Below the pieces are notes generated by a model. The model saw only the letters and a list, made by a program, of their open reading frames with translations. It ran no database searches and was not told the DNA's origin. From Lacticaseibacillus suibinensis (GTDB lineage Bacteria; Bacillota; Bacilli; Lactobacillales; Lactobacillaceae), in NCBI RefSeq assembly GCF_003946175.1, contig NZ_RHOK01000003.1:108054-172053 (forward strand): DNA of 64,000 bases. Reading direction: 5' to 3'. The position numbers were made by a program, and so were the translations under genes. How positions within the stretch are numbered: position 1 is the first letter of the stretch; each line of letters begins with the position of its first letter. Of this stretch, positions 55,026-64,000 are shown in pieces.

Positions 55026-56321
55026 ATGGACACAATTGAACGCTATTTGGCTCCATTTGCGTTGCCGGCGGGCACCAAAGTCGTGGTCGCAGTGTCTGGT
55101 GGGGTTGACTCCATGGTGCTCATGCACCTTCTAGCGCCGTTGCAAGCGCACGCCTTACAGCTCACCGTGGCCCAGTTTGACCATCAATTGCGGCCGGAAA
55201 GCGCCCAAGAACAGAAGTTGGTGGCCACCACTGCCGCGGCGCTGCACCTGCCGTTTCAAGCGGGCACCTGGCCGGCGGCTCAGCATCCGCAAAGCGGCTT
55301 GGAAGCGGCGGCGCGGCAAGCACGTTACGCTTTTTTGACCCAAGTCGCCCAGAACGTTGGGGCGCAGGTCCTGATGACGGCACATCACGGGGATGACCAA
55401 GTCGAAACCGTGCTGTTCCGCCTCGCCCGCACCGGCCATTTGCCGGCACTGGTGGGGATCAAGCCTGATAGCTGGCGGGGCCGGTTGCGGGTGGTGCGGC
55501 CATTATTGACCGTCCCTAAAGCTGAATTGTTGCGCTATGCGCAGCATCACGGCATTGCTTACGCCGAAGATGCCAGTAATCAAGATTTGCAGTACAGTCG
55601 CAACTTGATCAGGCAGCAAGTGACGCCGATTTTGAAACAGGTCAACCCTAGCCTGGTGGCGCATACGACTCGGATGACCCAAGCCCTGGCAGCCACCGAA
55701 ACGTTGGCGCAGCGCCAGGTGGCCAGCATGCTGCCGGCGCCTGGCGACACCGTTGACTGGCGCCTGTTTCTCACTGAGACCCAAGCGGTGCAAGCTATTG
55801 TGCTTGAGGCAGCGCTGGCTCGATGGCACATGGTGTTAACCCCACGAGTCGCGCGGCAAGTGCTGGCGGCACTTGCCGCCGATGGTAGTCGCCGCTTTGA
55901 CTATGGCCAAGGCTTGCAACTGGAAGCGGCGTATCATGAGTTGCGGCGAGTGACGACTGAGCCGACGCCGCAGGCCGTTCTGCTTGAGACGGCTGAGCAG
56001 TGGTACCAAGTGGGATCATTGAAGTTAGGCCGGTTTGCTGAGCTCCCTGCTCACGCTCAAGCGTTGGCCGCTTTACCAGCGGGGCCGGTGTTGATTCGCA
56101 CCAGACAAGCTGGGGATGAGCTGAAATTGGCCAATGGTCAGCATCAGCTATTGCGGCGTTATTTTATCAACCAAAAAATGCCGCAAAGTCAGCGCCAAAC
56201 GGCCTTGGTGGCCGCCCGAAACCACCGTGTTTATTGGGTTGAGGGAATTGATCGCGGTCAATTGTTTCAAGGGTCACAAACTGATATACTGCAAACAGTA
56301 TTGGCACTTCAAATCGAATGA
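55026..56321 (+). CDS. tilS: tRNA(Ile)-lysidine synthase
   Basis: 431 residues. PP-loop SGGVDSM (24-30) binds [12 protein letters not shown], the [20 protein letters not shown] motif and the [16 protein letters not shown] segment are typical of TilS, followed by a C-terminal tRNA-binding region. It converts C34 of tRNA-Ile(CAU) to lysidine so that AUA is read. Of two adjacent ATGs, 55026 is five bases from GGAGG and 55023 only two. Confidence 0.94.
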   Translation: MDTIERYLAPFALPAGTKVVVAVSGGVDSMVLMHLLAPLQAHALQLTVAQFDHQLRPESAQEQKLVATTAAALHLPFQAGTWPAAQHPQSGLEAAARQARYAFLTQVAQNVGAQVLMTAHHGDDQVETVLFRLARTGHLPALVGIKPDSWRGRLRVVRPLLTVPKAELLRYAQHHGIAYAEDASNQDLQYSRNLIRQQVTPILKQVNPSLVAHTTRMTQALAATETLAQRQVASMLPAPGDTVDWRLFLTETQAVQAIVLEAALARWHMVLTPRVARQVLAALAADGSRRFDYGQGLQLEAAYHELRRVTTEPTPQAVLLETAEQWYQVGSLKLGRFAELPAHAQALAALPAGPVLIRTRQAGDELKLANGQHQLLRRYFINQKMPQSQRQTALVAARNHRVYWVEGIDRGQLFQGSQTDILQTVLALQIE

Positions 56322-56337
56322 AATAGGGGAGCAGGTC

Positions 56338-56877
56338 ATGAACGACGACATACTAAAAGTCCTGTACAGCAAGGACGATATCGATGCGATTACCTCGCGG
56401 CTGGCTGAACAAATCAACCGCGATTACGCTGGCAAAAATCCATTGGTCATCTGTATTTTGAAAGGCGCGATCATGTTCATGACGGATCTCGTCCGCAAAA
56501 TCGATGACTATGTCGAAATCGACTTTATGGATGTGTCCAGCTATGGCGACGAAACCGAGTCCAGCGGCGAAGTGAAGGTGCTCAAGGATCTCGATACCAG
56601 TGTGGCCGGGCGCGACTTGCTCATTGTCGAGGACATTGTGGATACTGGCCGGACGTTGAGCTATCTGATCAAAATGTTCCAAACCCGCAATGCCGCGTCC
56701 ATCAAGATCTGCACCTTGATGGACAAGCCTGAGCGTCGGATCAAAACCGTGAAGGCCGATTATGTCGGCACCCAGGTCCCTAATGAATTCGTGGTCGGCT
56801 ATGGCCTTGATTATGCCGAGAAATATCGCAATTTGCCTTACATCGGCGTTTTGAAGCCGGCGGTGTATCAAGAATAG
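56338..56877 (+). CDS. hpt: Hypoxanthine phosphoribosyltransferase
   Basis: 179 residues. PRPP loop [17 protein letters not shown] (about 97-113), [13 protein letters not shown] and [21 protein letters not shown] are the family motifs. It salvages hypoxanthine and guanine to IMP and GMP using PRPP. It starts 17 bases after tilS, with AGGGGAGCAGG before the ATG, so tilS-hpt form one transcript, the standard arrangement before ftsH. Confidence 0.96.
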   Translation: MNDDILKVLYSKDDIDAITSRLAEQINRDYAGKNPLVICILKGAIMFMTDLVRKIDDYVEIDFMDVSSYGDETESSGEVKVLKDLDTSVAGRDLLIVEDIVDTGRTLSYLIKMFQTRNAASIKICTLMDKPERRIKTVKADYVGTQVPNEFVVGYGLDYAEKYRNLPYIGVLKPAVYQE

Positions 56878-56886
56878 GCAAAAGGT

Positions 56887-56916
56887 CTGACTCATGGTGT
56901 ATGATTAAGATATAAG
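56887..56916 (+). promoter_or_regulatory. ftsH promoter
   Basis: CTGACT (56887-56892), an 18-base spacer and TATAAG (56911-56916). No CtsR or CIRCE box was recognised. Confidence 0.55.
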
Positions 56917-56951
56917 GGAAATGTTTCATCTAATGTTGCTGGAGGTTATGC

Positions 56952-59231
56952 ATGAATAAAAAACAAAACGGGCTGTTCGGCAACACGCTGACCTATGTGA
57001 TTTTGTTTGTGGCCTTGGTCGCAGGCTTTGCATGGTATTTGCGTGGTAATAGCGGCACCCAAACGCAAGAGTTGAGCTCCAGTCAGTTCATCTCACAGTT
57101 GAAGAAAGACGAAATCAAGTCTTTCAAGATTCAACCATCTGGCGGCGTTTATAAGGTCTCTGGGGAATACCGGAAGGCCAAAAAAGTCACCAACAGCTCG
57201 GCCAATGTCGGCCTGATGACGCAGTCTTCACCGGCCACGACGAAGTTCTCGTCTTACGTGCCGACGAACAACACTTACATGAAGACCATCGAATCCGCAG
57301 CGACGAAGAATAAAGTCACTGTCGATACGATGGAAGAATCCTCGTCGAGTGTGTGGGTCACCCTGCTGATTACGGTGCTGCCGCTGGTCATTTTCATGGT
57401 GTTCTTCTATATGATGATGAACCAGTCGGGACAAGGCGGCGGCAATGGTCGGGTCATGAACTTCGGCAAGTCGCGGGCCAAGCAGGCCGATAAGAAAGCC
57501 AACAAGGTGCGCTTCTCCGATGTCGCCGGGGAAGAAGAAGAAAAGCAAGAACTGGTCGAAGTCGTCGAGTTCTTGAAAGATCCGCGGAAATTCTCCCAGC
57601 TCGGTGCCCGCATCCCAGCCGGGGTGCTGCTCGAGGGTCCTCCGGGTACTGGTAAAACGTTGCTGGCCAAAGCGGTCGCTGGGGAAGCTGGCGTGCCATT
57701 CTTCTCCATTTCCGGGTCAGACTTCGTTGAAATGTTCGTCGGGGTCGGTGCTTCTCGGGTGCGTGATCTCTTTGATCAAGCCAAAAAGAATGCTCCTTCC
57801 ATCATCTTCATCGATGAAATCGATGCGGTCGGGCGCCAGCGTGGCGCCGGCATGGGCGGTGGTCATGATGAACGTGAACAAACCTTGAACCAGTTGCTGG
57901 TTGAAATGGATGGGTTTACCGGGAACGAAGGCGTCATCGTGATGGCGGCCACCAACCGTTCCGATGTCTTGGATCCAGCCTTGCTGCGGCCAGGTCGTTT
58001 CGACCGGAAGATTTTGGTGGGCCGGCCAGACGTTAAGGGCCGTGAAGCCATTCTTAAGGTTCACGCCAAGAACAAGCCGCTGGCGCCTGATGTTGACCTA
58101 GGCGAATTGGCGCGTGAAACCCCAGGCTTTGTTGGGGCCGATCTGGAAAATGTCTTGAACGAAGCGGCCCTGGTGGCTGCGCGGCGGGGCAAAACTAAGA
58201 TCGATGCCAGCGATATTGATGAAGCGGAAGATCGCGTCATTGCTGGGCCAGCCAAGAAGGACCGCGTCATCTCCAAGCGTGAACGTAGCATGGTGGCTTA
58301 CCACGAAGCTGGGCACGCGATTATCGGTTTGGTGCTGTCTGACTCGCGGGTCGTGCGGAAAGTGACGATTATTCCTCGGGGCCGCGCCGGCGGTTATGCC
58401 ATTACGTTGCCGAAGGAAGATCAGTTCTTGCTTTCCAAGAAAGATCTTACCGAACAAATTGCTGGCCTGATGGGTGGTCGGACCGCCGAAGAAATTGTCT
58501 TTGGCACTGAATCCACTGGGGCTTCCAACGACTTCGAGCAAGCCACCCAGCTGGCGCGCAGCATGGTGACTAGCTATGGGATGTCCGACAAGTTAGGCAC
58601 AGTGACCCTTGAATCTGAAGGTGGCCAGCCATTTGTCGGCGGTAGCTACGGTCAAATGCCGGCTTACTCCCAGGCGACGGCTAAGGCCATTGATGATGAA
58701 GTCCGGCGCATTATTGCCGAAGCGCATCAACAGGCGCATGACATCATTGAAGCCCACCGTGAACAGCACAAGCTGATTGCTGAAGCCTTGCTGAAGTACG
58801 AGACCTTGGATGAAAAGCAAATCCTCAGCCTCTTCCGTGATGGCAAGATGCCAGAAACGGAACCTGAATTCCCAAGTGAAAAGGCGGCGACCTTCGAAGA
58901 AGCCAAGAAAGCCTTAGAACAAAAGGATAAGGAAAAGCAGGCTGAAGAAGGCAAGCCAGCTGCTGATCAGACCACTGATGATCAAGCGGATGCTGCTGAT
59001 AGCGCTGAAGGCACCAAGCCTGATGCGGAGCCTTCAGAAACCTCTGAAACACCAGAAACACCAGAAACACCAGAAACACCAGAAACACCAGAAACACCAG
59101 AAACACCAGAAACACCAGAAACACCAGAAACACCAGAAACACCAGAAACACCGGCTAAGCCAACGTCGTCCAAGGATGAGGCGGACAAGCCAGCAGATGA
59201 TCAAAAGCATGACGACGATCCGTCGGCGTAA
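56952..59231 (+). CDS. ftsH: ATP-dependent zinc metalloprotease FtsH with Pro-Glu-Thr repeat tail
   Basis: 759 residues. Membrane helix at about 12-31, extracellular domain, second helix at about 134-156, AAA domain with Walker A GPPGTGKT (229-236) and [15 protein letters not shown], and zinc site H451-E-A-G-H455. It degrades membrane and regulatory proteins. After residue about 640 comes an acidic tail absent from B. subtilis FtsH, including eleven perfect Pro-Glu-Thr units (701-733) encoded by an identical 9-bp repeat. GGAGG precedes the ATG. Confidence 0.95.
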   Translation: MNKKQNGLFGNTLTYVILFVALVAGFAWYLRGNSGTQTQELSSSQFISQLKKDEIKSFKIQPSGGVYKVSGEYRKAKKVTNSSANVGLMTQSSPATTKFSSYVPTNNTYMKTIESAATKNKVTVDTMEESSSSVWVTLLITVLPLVIFMVFFYMMMNQSGQGGGNGRVMNFGKSRAKQADKKANKVRFSDVAGEEEEKQELVEVVEFLKDPRKFSQLGARIPAGVLLEGPPGTGKTLLAKAVAGEAGVPFFSISGSDFVEMFVGVGASRVRDLFDQAKKNAPSIIFIDEIDAVGRQRGAGMGGGHDEREQTLNQLLVEMDGFTGNEGVIVMAATNRSDVLDPALLRPGRFDRKILVGRPDVKGREAILKVHAKNKPLAPDVDLGELARETPGFVGADLENVLNEAALVAARRGKTKIDASDIDEAEDRVIAGPAKKDRVISKRERSMVAYHEAGHAIIGLVLSDSRVVRKVTIIPRGRAGGYAITLPKEDQFLLSKKDLTEQIAGLMGGRTAEEIVFGTESTGASNDFEQATQLARSMVTSYGMSDKLGTVTLESEGGQPFVGGSYGQMPAYSQATAKAIDDEVRRIIAEAHQQAHDIIEAHREQHKLIAEALLKYETLDEKQILSLFRDGKMPETEPEFPSEKAATFEEAKKALEQKDKEKQAEEGKPAADQTTDDQADAADSAEGTKPDAEPSETSETPETPETPETPETPETPETPETPETPETPETPETPAKPTSSKDEADKPADDQKHDDDPSA
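59052..59150 (+). repeat. 9-bp tandem repeat inside ftsH (11 units)
   Basis: Eleven consecutive copies of CCAGAAACA, each coding Pro-Glu-Thr with identical codons. The identity at the DNA level indicates recent expansion and likely length change by slippage without loss of frame. Confidence 0.95.
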
Positions 59232-59241
59232 TGCCCAAAGC

Positions 59242-59269
59242 AGCCTTCCTAGTGAGGGCTGTTTTTTTG
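59242..59269 (+). terminator. ftsH terminator
   Basis: CAGCC-TTC/GAG-GGCTG stem with a CTAGT loop and seven T. Confidence 0.85.
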
Positions 59270-59382
59270 TCTTTCACAAAAACTTCACGTCCTTGCCGCA
59301 AGATTCACACACAATCACCACGGCCTGCCCAAGGGTCATCGCTATGCTTGAAAAGTTGAAACAGAGAGGGAGCGTGACGAGG

Positions 59383-59934
59383 ATGTTTGAAGATTATGCC
59401 AGTGTGATGATTTATGGGGCGGATGCGCTAGGGCTTTTGGCGCTATTGATTTATGGCTTTGTCCGCCATGACCTACTGAAAAGCCGGCCGACTGCTGAGG
59501 CAAAGGCAACCCTGACGGCCCGCTGGGTGCAGCGGATGAAAGTGATGACCGCGCTGAGTGGCCAAGAGCCGCAGTATTTGCCAAGCCTTAGTCGCTGGCT
59601 GCGCGTGCTCGGGCTCACTGGCTTGTTCGCTGCCGCCGGGTGTGGGGCGTTTATCGCCGAGGCCAGTGGTTGGAATGGCACTTATTATAGTTGGTACATA
59701 TGGTTGATTGCTTTAGCTCTGGGCATTTGGGCCACGCTGGCGTGGCGCAATTTTGAACGGCGGCAGCTGATGGCGACTGCCAATCTCAAGCACCGGCGCG
59801 CCGAGGACTATCAAGCGCTGGGACTTCACGTTGACGGCCGCTATGTCGCCCAACTGATGGGCACGGCCAAGTACTTGATTGCGGCGCAGGGCTTTTTCAT
59901 GCTCAGTTGTCTGTTTGCCCTGATTTTGAATTAG
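59383..59934 (+). CDS. Membrane protein of unknown function
   Basis: 183 residues; begins MFEDYASVMIYGADALGLLA. Four predicted membrane helices: about 8-28, 72-95, 101-122 and 160-182, with a basic loop (RRQLMATANLKHRRAEDY) between the third and fourth. No family recognised. The start is uncertain: ATG 59383 lies ten bases after AGGGAG; GTG 59374 and ATG 59344 are alternatives. It stands between ftsH and hslO with its own terminator. Confidence 0.6.
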   Translation: MFEDYASVMIYGADALGLLALLIYGFVRHDLLKSRPTAEAKATLTARWVQRMKVMTALSGQEPQYLPSLSRWLRVLGLTGLFAAAGCGAFIAEASGWNGTYYSWYIWLIALALGIWATLAWRNFERRQLMATANLKHRRAEDYQALGLHVDGRYVAQLMGTAKYLIAAQGFFMLSCLFALILN

Positions 59935-59942
59935 TGTTGATT

Positions 59943-59968
59943 AAAGGCGTTCTGCGGAGCGCTTTTTT
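59943..59968 (+). terminator. Terminator upstream of hslO
   Basis: AAAGGCG-TTC/GAG-CGCTTTT stem with a TGCG loop and a T-run. Confidence 0.8.
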
Positions 59969-60109
59969 GTTTCTGCAAATGATGAAAAAGGCTTGCCGAA
60001 TTGCTGGCGGCGCTGTCAGTGCCAGCGCTGATCCGTTGGCACCGGGTGGCATCAGCGCAGACTTTCTGGTATGATACTTGCGTTTATGAGGCAAAGGAGA
60101 GAGCTGAAA

Positions 60110-61009
60110 ATGGCAGATCAATTGATCACAGCAGTTTCAAAAGACGGGGCGTTTCGCGTCTTCGCCGTCGATGCAAGCGGCGTGGTGGCAGAAGCCCAGC
60201 GTCGTCATGATACCTGGAGCGCGGCTTCGGCGGCATTAGGACGGACCTTGGTGGCGACACTTTTGCTCTCTGCGGCGGGTCTGAAAGATGACCGCGATTT
60301 GCTAACGGTGCGGCTGAAAGGCGACGGCCCGGTCGGCGGCATGGTGGTGGATGGCACCAGTCATGGCACGGTGCGCGGTTACATTGAGCATCCGCATGTC
60401 ACTTTGCCGCTTAATGTCGTCGGCAAAATTGACGTCGGCCGCGCGGTGGGCCATCAAGGGCTGCTGGCGGTGACCAAAGATCTCGGCCTCGGCGAGCCGT
60501 TTACTGGCCAAGTGCCGCTGGTTTCGGGCGAACTCGGGGAAGACTTCACCTATTATCTGGCCCAGTCCGAGCAAATCCCGGCGGCAGTGGGGCTGTCGGT
60601 GTTTGTCAATGCCGACAATTCCATTCAAGTCGCGGGTGGCTTCATGATCCAGGCGCTGCCTGGCGCCAAAGACGCTGAGCTGGCCGCAGTGGAAACCAGT
60701 GTCAAAACCCTGCCACTGACCTCAGAGATGTTGCGGCAAGGGCTGACGCCGCTGCAAATTGCGCAGCGCGCGATGGGCGATATTCCGGTGAAACAAGTGG
60801 CGGCCAAGCCAGTGGCGTTTGCTTGCACCTGCAGCAAGGCCCATTTTGGCGCAATCATCGCCACCACGCCGCGGCGGGACCTCAAAGCCATGATTGAAGA
60901 AGATCATGGCGCGGAGGCCGTCTGCAAATTTTGCGGTGCGAAGTATCAGTATTCAGAAGACGAGTTAAAGGCAATGCTGAAAGCAAAGGATGAGAAGAAT
61001 GACAACTAA
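60110..61009 (+). CDS. hslO: Redox-regulated chaperone Hsp33
   Basis: 299 residues. It begins MADQLITAVSKDGAFRVFAVD; the C-terminal zinc-binding redox switch is present as CTC (about residues 238-240) and CKFC (about 272-275). Oxidation releases zinc and activates holdase activity. AAAGGAG is about ten bases before the ATG at 60110. Extended -10 TGGTATGAT is near 60068. dusB starts within its last codons. Confidence 0.95.
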   Translation: MADQLITAVSKDGAFRVFAVDASGVVAEAQRRHDTWSAASAALGRTLVATLLLSAAGLKDDRDLLTVRLKGDGPVGGMVVDGTSHGTVRGYIEHPHVTLPLNVVGKIDVGRAVGHQGLLAVTKDLGLGEPFTGQVPLVSGELGEDFTYYLAQSEQIPAAVGLSVFVNADNSIQVAGGFMIQALPGAKDAELAAVETSVKTLPLTSEMLRQGLTPLQIAQRAMGDIPVKQVAAKPVAFACTCSKAHFGAIIATTPRRDLKAMIEEDHGAEAVCKFCGAKYQYSEDELKAMLKAKDEKNDN

Positions 61010-62015
61010 GCCCTTAGAATGGCAAATCGGTAACGTGAGGATTCCTAATCGCGTTGTGGTGGCGCCGATGGCCGGCATCACCAATGCCGCCTTTCGCGTG
61101 ACCGCCAAGGAATTTGGCGCCGGGTTGGTGGTGTGTGAAATGATCTCCGACCGGGGTATCATGTATCACAATAAGAAGACCTTGAGCATGCTGTTCGTGG
61201 ATCCCCGCGAGCATCCTATTTCCATTCAGATTTTCGGTGGCACCAAGGAAACCCTGGTCAATGCGGCCAAATTTATCGACCAAAACACCGAAGCCGATAT
61301 TATCGACATCAACATGGGCTGCCCAGTGCCGAAAGTGACCAAAACCGATGCTGGCGCGCATTGGTTGCTGGATCCGAACAAAGTCTACGAAATGGTGGCC
61401 GCGGTGGTGGATGCTGTCCACAAACCGGTGACTGTGAAAATGCGGACCGGCTGGGATGCTGACCATATTTACGCGGTGGAAAACGCTTTGGCAGCCGAGC
61501 GCGCCGGCGCGTCTGCCCTGGCCATGCACGGCCGCACTCGCAAACAGCTCTATACGGGTCATGCCGACTGGAACATTTTGAAAACGGTCAAGGAGCAGCT
61601 GCACATTCCATTCATGGGCAACGGGGATGTGCGCACGCCTGAAGACGCTAAGCGGATGCTGGAAGAAGTCGGCGCCGATGCAGTGATGATCGGCCGCGCG
61701 GCGCTGGGCAATCCTTGGATGCTCAAAGGCGTCGAGACTTATCTGCGCACTGGCGAACTGCTGCCAGAGCCAAGTCCGCGGGAGAAAATCTCCACGGCCA
61801 AGCTTCAGCTCCATCGGTTGGTCGATTTGAAAGGCGAAGGCCAGGCCGTACGGGAGTTCCGCAGTCAAGCGGCTTATTATCTGAAAGGCATTCCCCGCGC
61901 CGCCCGCACCAAGGCAGCGGCAATGAGCGTGGACACTGAACAGGAAGTCGACGATATTTTTGACCGCTTCGTCGAGGAAACCGAAGCCCGCCAAAAAGCC
62001 AAAGCCGCCGGGTAA
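60999..62015 (+). CDS. dusB: tRNA-dihydrouridine synthase B
   Basis: 338 residues, FMN-binding TIM barrel. VVAPMAGITNAAFR, INMGCPVPKV with the catalytic Cys, KMRTGWD, AMHGRTRKQLYTGHADW and GNGDVRTPEDA with IGRAALGNPW are the Dus motifs; NMGCPVPKV fits DusB. It reduces uridines in tRNA. The ATG at 60999 follows AAAGGA by eight bases and overlaps the end of hslO by 11 bases. Confidence 0.95.
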   Translation: MTTKPLEWQIGNVRIPNRVVVAPMAGITNAAFRVTAKEFGAGLVVCEMISDRGIMYHNKKTLSMLFVDPREHPISIQIFGGTKETLVNAAKFIDQNTEADIIDINMGCPVPKVTKTDAGAHWLLDPNKVYEMVAAVVDAVHKPVTVKMRTGWDADHIYAVENALAAERAGASALAMHGRTRKQLYTGHADWNILKTVKEQLHIPFMGNGDVRTPEDAKRMLEEVGADAVMIGRAALGNPWMLKGVETYLRTGELLPEPSPREKISTAKLQLHRLVDLKGEGQAVREFRSQAAYYLKGIPRAARTKAAAMSVDTEQEVDDIFDRFVEETEARQKAKAAG

Positions 62016-62064
62016 CGCGGTTGCTTTTTTCCCATGAGATTGGCAAAATGGCTAGTGGACATGA

Positions 62065-63567
<1,503 letters not shown>

Positions 63568-63577
63568 TCACCAAAGT

Positions 63578-63604
63578 AGGTCTCCTTGTGGGGAGGCCTT
63601 TTTT
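63578..63604 (+). terminator. lysS terminator
   Basis: AGGTCTCC/GGAGGCCT stem (one T-G) with a TTGTGG loop and a T-run. Confidence 0.85.
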
Positions 63605-63723
63605 GTTGCCTGAACATTGGGTGCGGGTCATAGCGTAAAAAGTGGCCTAATTCGCATAAAAGGCAAACGAAAATTTGATGCTTTTAATGCTCGTTCGGAA
63701 ACTACAAAAGGTTGAAAATTTTG

Positions 63724-63752
63724 TTGACGCTCTGCGGTTCTGCTGATATGAT
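63724..63752 (+). promoter_or_regulatory. rRNA operon promoter P1
   Basis: TTGACG (63724-63729), a 17-base spacer and TATGAT (63747-63752), preceded by an A/T-rich UP-like stretch at 63700-63722. Confidence 0.85.
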
Positions 63753-63811
63753 AAATACCGTTGTCAAGGCAACCACGGCGGGTTTTAAGCCATGTCACTG
63801 ATAATTTTCAG

Positions 63812-63840
63812 TTGACGGCTTTCAAGCGTGGTGGTAAGAT
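63812..63840 (+). promoter_or_regulatory. rRNA operon promoter P2
   Basis: TTGACG (63812-63817), a 17-base spacer and TAAGAT (63835-63840), 88 bases after P1. The tandem layout is usual for Firmicute rrn operons. Confidence 0.82.
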
Positions 63841-63864
63841 TTCATAGTTGCCTTTTGGACAAGG

Positions 63865-63890
63865 TAGTCCTTTGAAAACTGAACAAAGTT
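63865..63890 (+). promoter_or_regulatory. boxA-like antitermination site in the rrn leader
   Basis: TAGTCCTTTGAAAACTGAAC closely resembles the Bacillus rrn leader sequence (boxA-type CTTTGAAAACT) bound by Nus factors; the following 95 bases are 16S leader with a processing-stem-like CGAAGTCAATTCG. Confidence 0.65.
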
Positions 63891-63986
63891 TCGTAAATGT
63901 GATAGGGCTTTTCGATGTAAATCGAAGAGAATTAAACATGAGCGAAGTCAATTCGCAAACAACAAATCGAGCTATTCAAATAACTC

Positions 63987-64000
63987 ATTATATGAGAGTT
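63987..64000 (+). rRNA. rrs: 16S ribosomal RNA, 5' end (partial)
   Basis: The window ends in TATGAGAGTT, the standard beginning of Firmicute 16S rRNA (followed in full genes by TGATCCTGGCTCAG). The promoters and boxA-like leader upstream agree. The exact mature 5' end is approximate. Confidence 0.85.

Noticed and set aside
59052..59150. CRISPR or intergenic satellite
   Set aside because: The 9-bp repeat is in frame within ftsH and encodes Pro-Glu-Thr.
58978..59382. In-frame extension of the membrane gene back into ftsH
   Set aside because: It reads the ftsH PET repeat in another frame (repeated KHQ) and crosses the ftsH terminator.
61014..61994. 326-codon open frame on the minus strand inside dusB
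   Set aside because: Antisense of a well-identified gene in high-GC DNA; composition and lack of a ribosome site argue against coding.

Overview
The window looks like a chromosomal core segment of a high-GC lactobacillus of the Lacticaseibacillus (L. casei-like) type. The L-lactate dehydrogenase at 46348-47325 agrees with the remembered L. casei enzyme over long stretches. Gene order is typical Firmicute/lactobacillus housekeeping order: rsmA-veg-ispE-purR-glmU-prs on the left and mfd-flippase-rqcP-divIC-S1-tilS-hpt-ftsH-hslO-dusB-lysS-rRNA on the right. There is no phage, plasmid, insertion sequence or CRISPR array. Species assignment is inference from protein resemblance and base composition, not from a search.

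Layout. 1-10.2 kb: end of rsmA, veg, an acetyltransferase, ispE, a zinc/cation efflux protein, the iron-export pair fetAB (reverse), a SatA-like acetyltransferase, purR with a VanZ-RDD membrane protein, glmU and prs. 10.2-18.8 kb: mscL, a large YhgE/Pip protein, a DUF218 membrane protein, a Nudix hydrolase, an HD phosphohydrolase with lipL, a DUF1934 gene and rpoE. 18.8-23.3 kb: a 700-base gene-free, densely palindromic region leading into the CTP-sensing pyrG leader, then pyrG, a murA with Asp in place of the catalytic Cys, and rpmE2. 23.3-34.7 kb: an FtsX-type ABC exporter with a divergent TetR regulator, a membrane MutS-like ATPase operon, a membrane protein, a GntR(YtrA)-ABC-permease operon and a SUKH-like gene. 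34.7-42.8 kb: an unknown gene, murF, an XRE protein with helical repeats, cshA, a 250-bp tandemly duplicated palindromic repeat block, acpS-alr and mazEF. 42.8-48.3 kb: an HTH-linker-DUF3800 protein, queT under a preQ1 riboswitch, a CBS-ACT protein, ldh and pth. 48.3-64 kb: mfd through lysS, then tandem rRNA promoters and the first bases of 16S rRNA.

How the genes work together. Several sets share a pathway: cell wall (glmU, murA, murF, alr, lipid-II-type flippase, divIC), nucleotides (purR, prs, pyrG, hpt), and translation or RNA (rsmA, rpmE2, pth, rqcP, S1 protein, tilS, dusB, lysS, rrn). Purine salvage (hpt) and PRPP supply (prs) match the PRPP-responsive regulator PurR.

Most unusual content. 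(1) Two families of intergenic palindromic elements. Family I has three copies, and two of them show compensatory base changes in a 27-bp stem. Family II has constant ends around variable hairpins and includes an exact-period 250-bp tandem duplication. (2) A 218-base cloverleaf-like structure upstream of pyrG. (3) A six-codon minigene whose last two AGG codons form the pth ribosome-binding site. (4) A DUF3800 nuclease-like protein with its own HTH and a candidate autoregulatory operator. (5) The Cys-to-Asp MurA.
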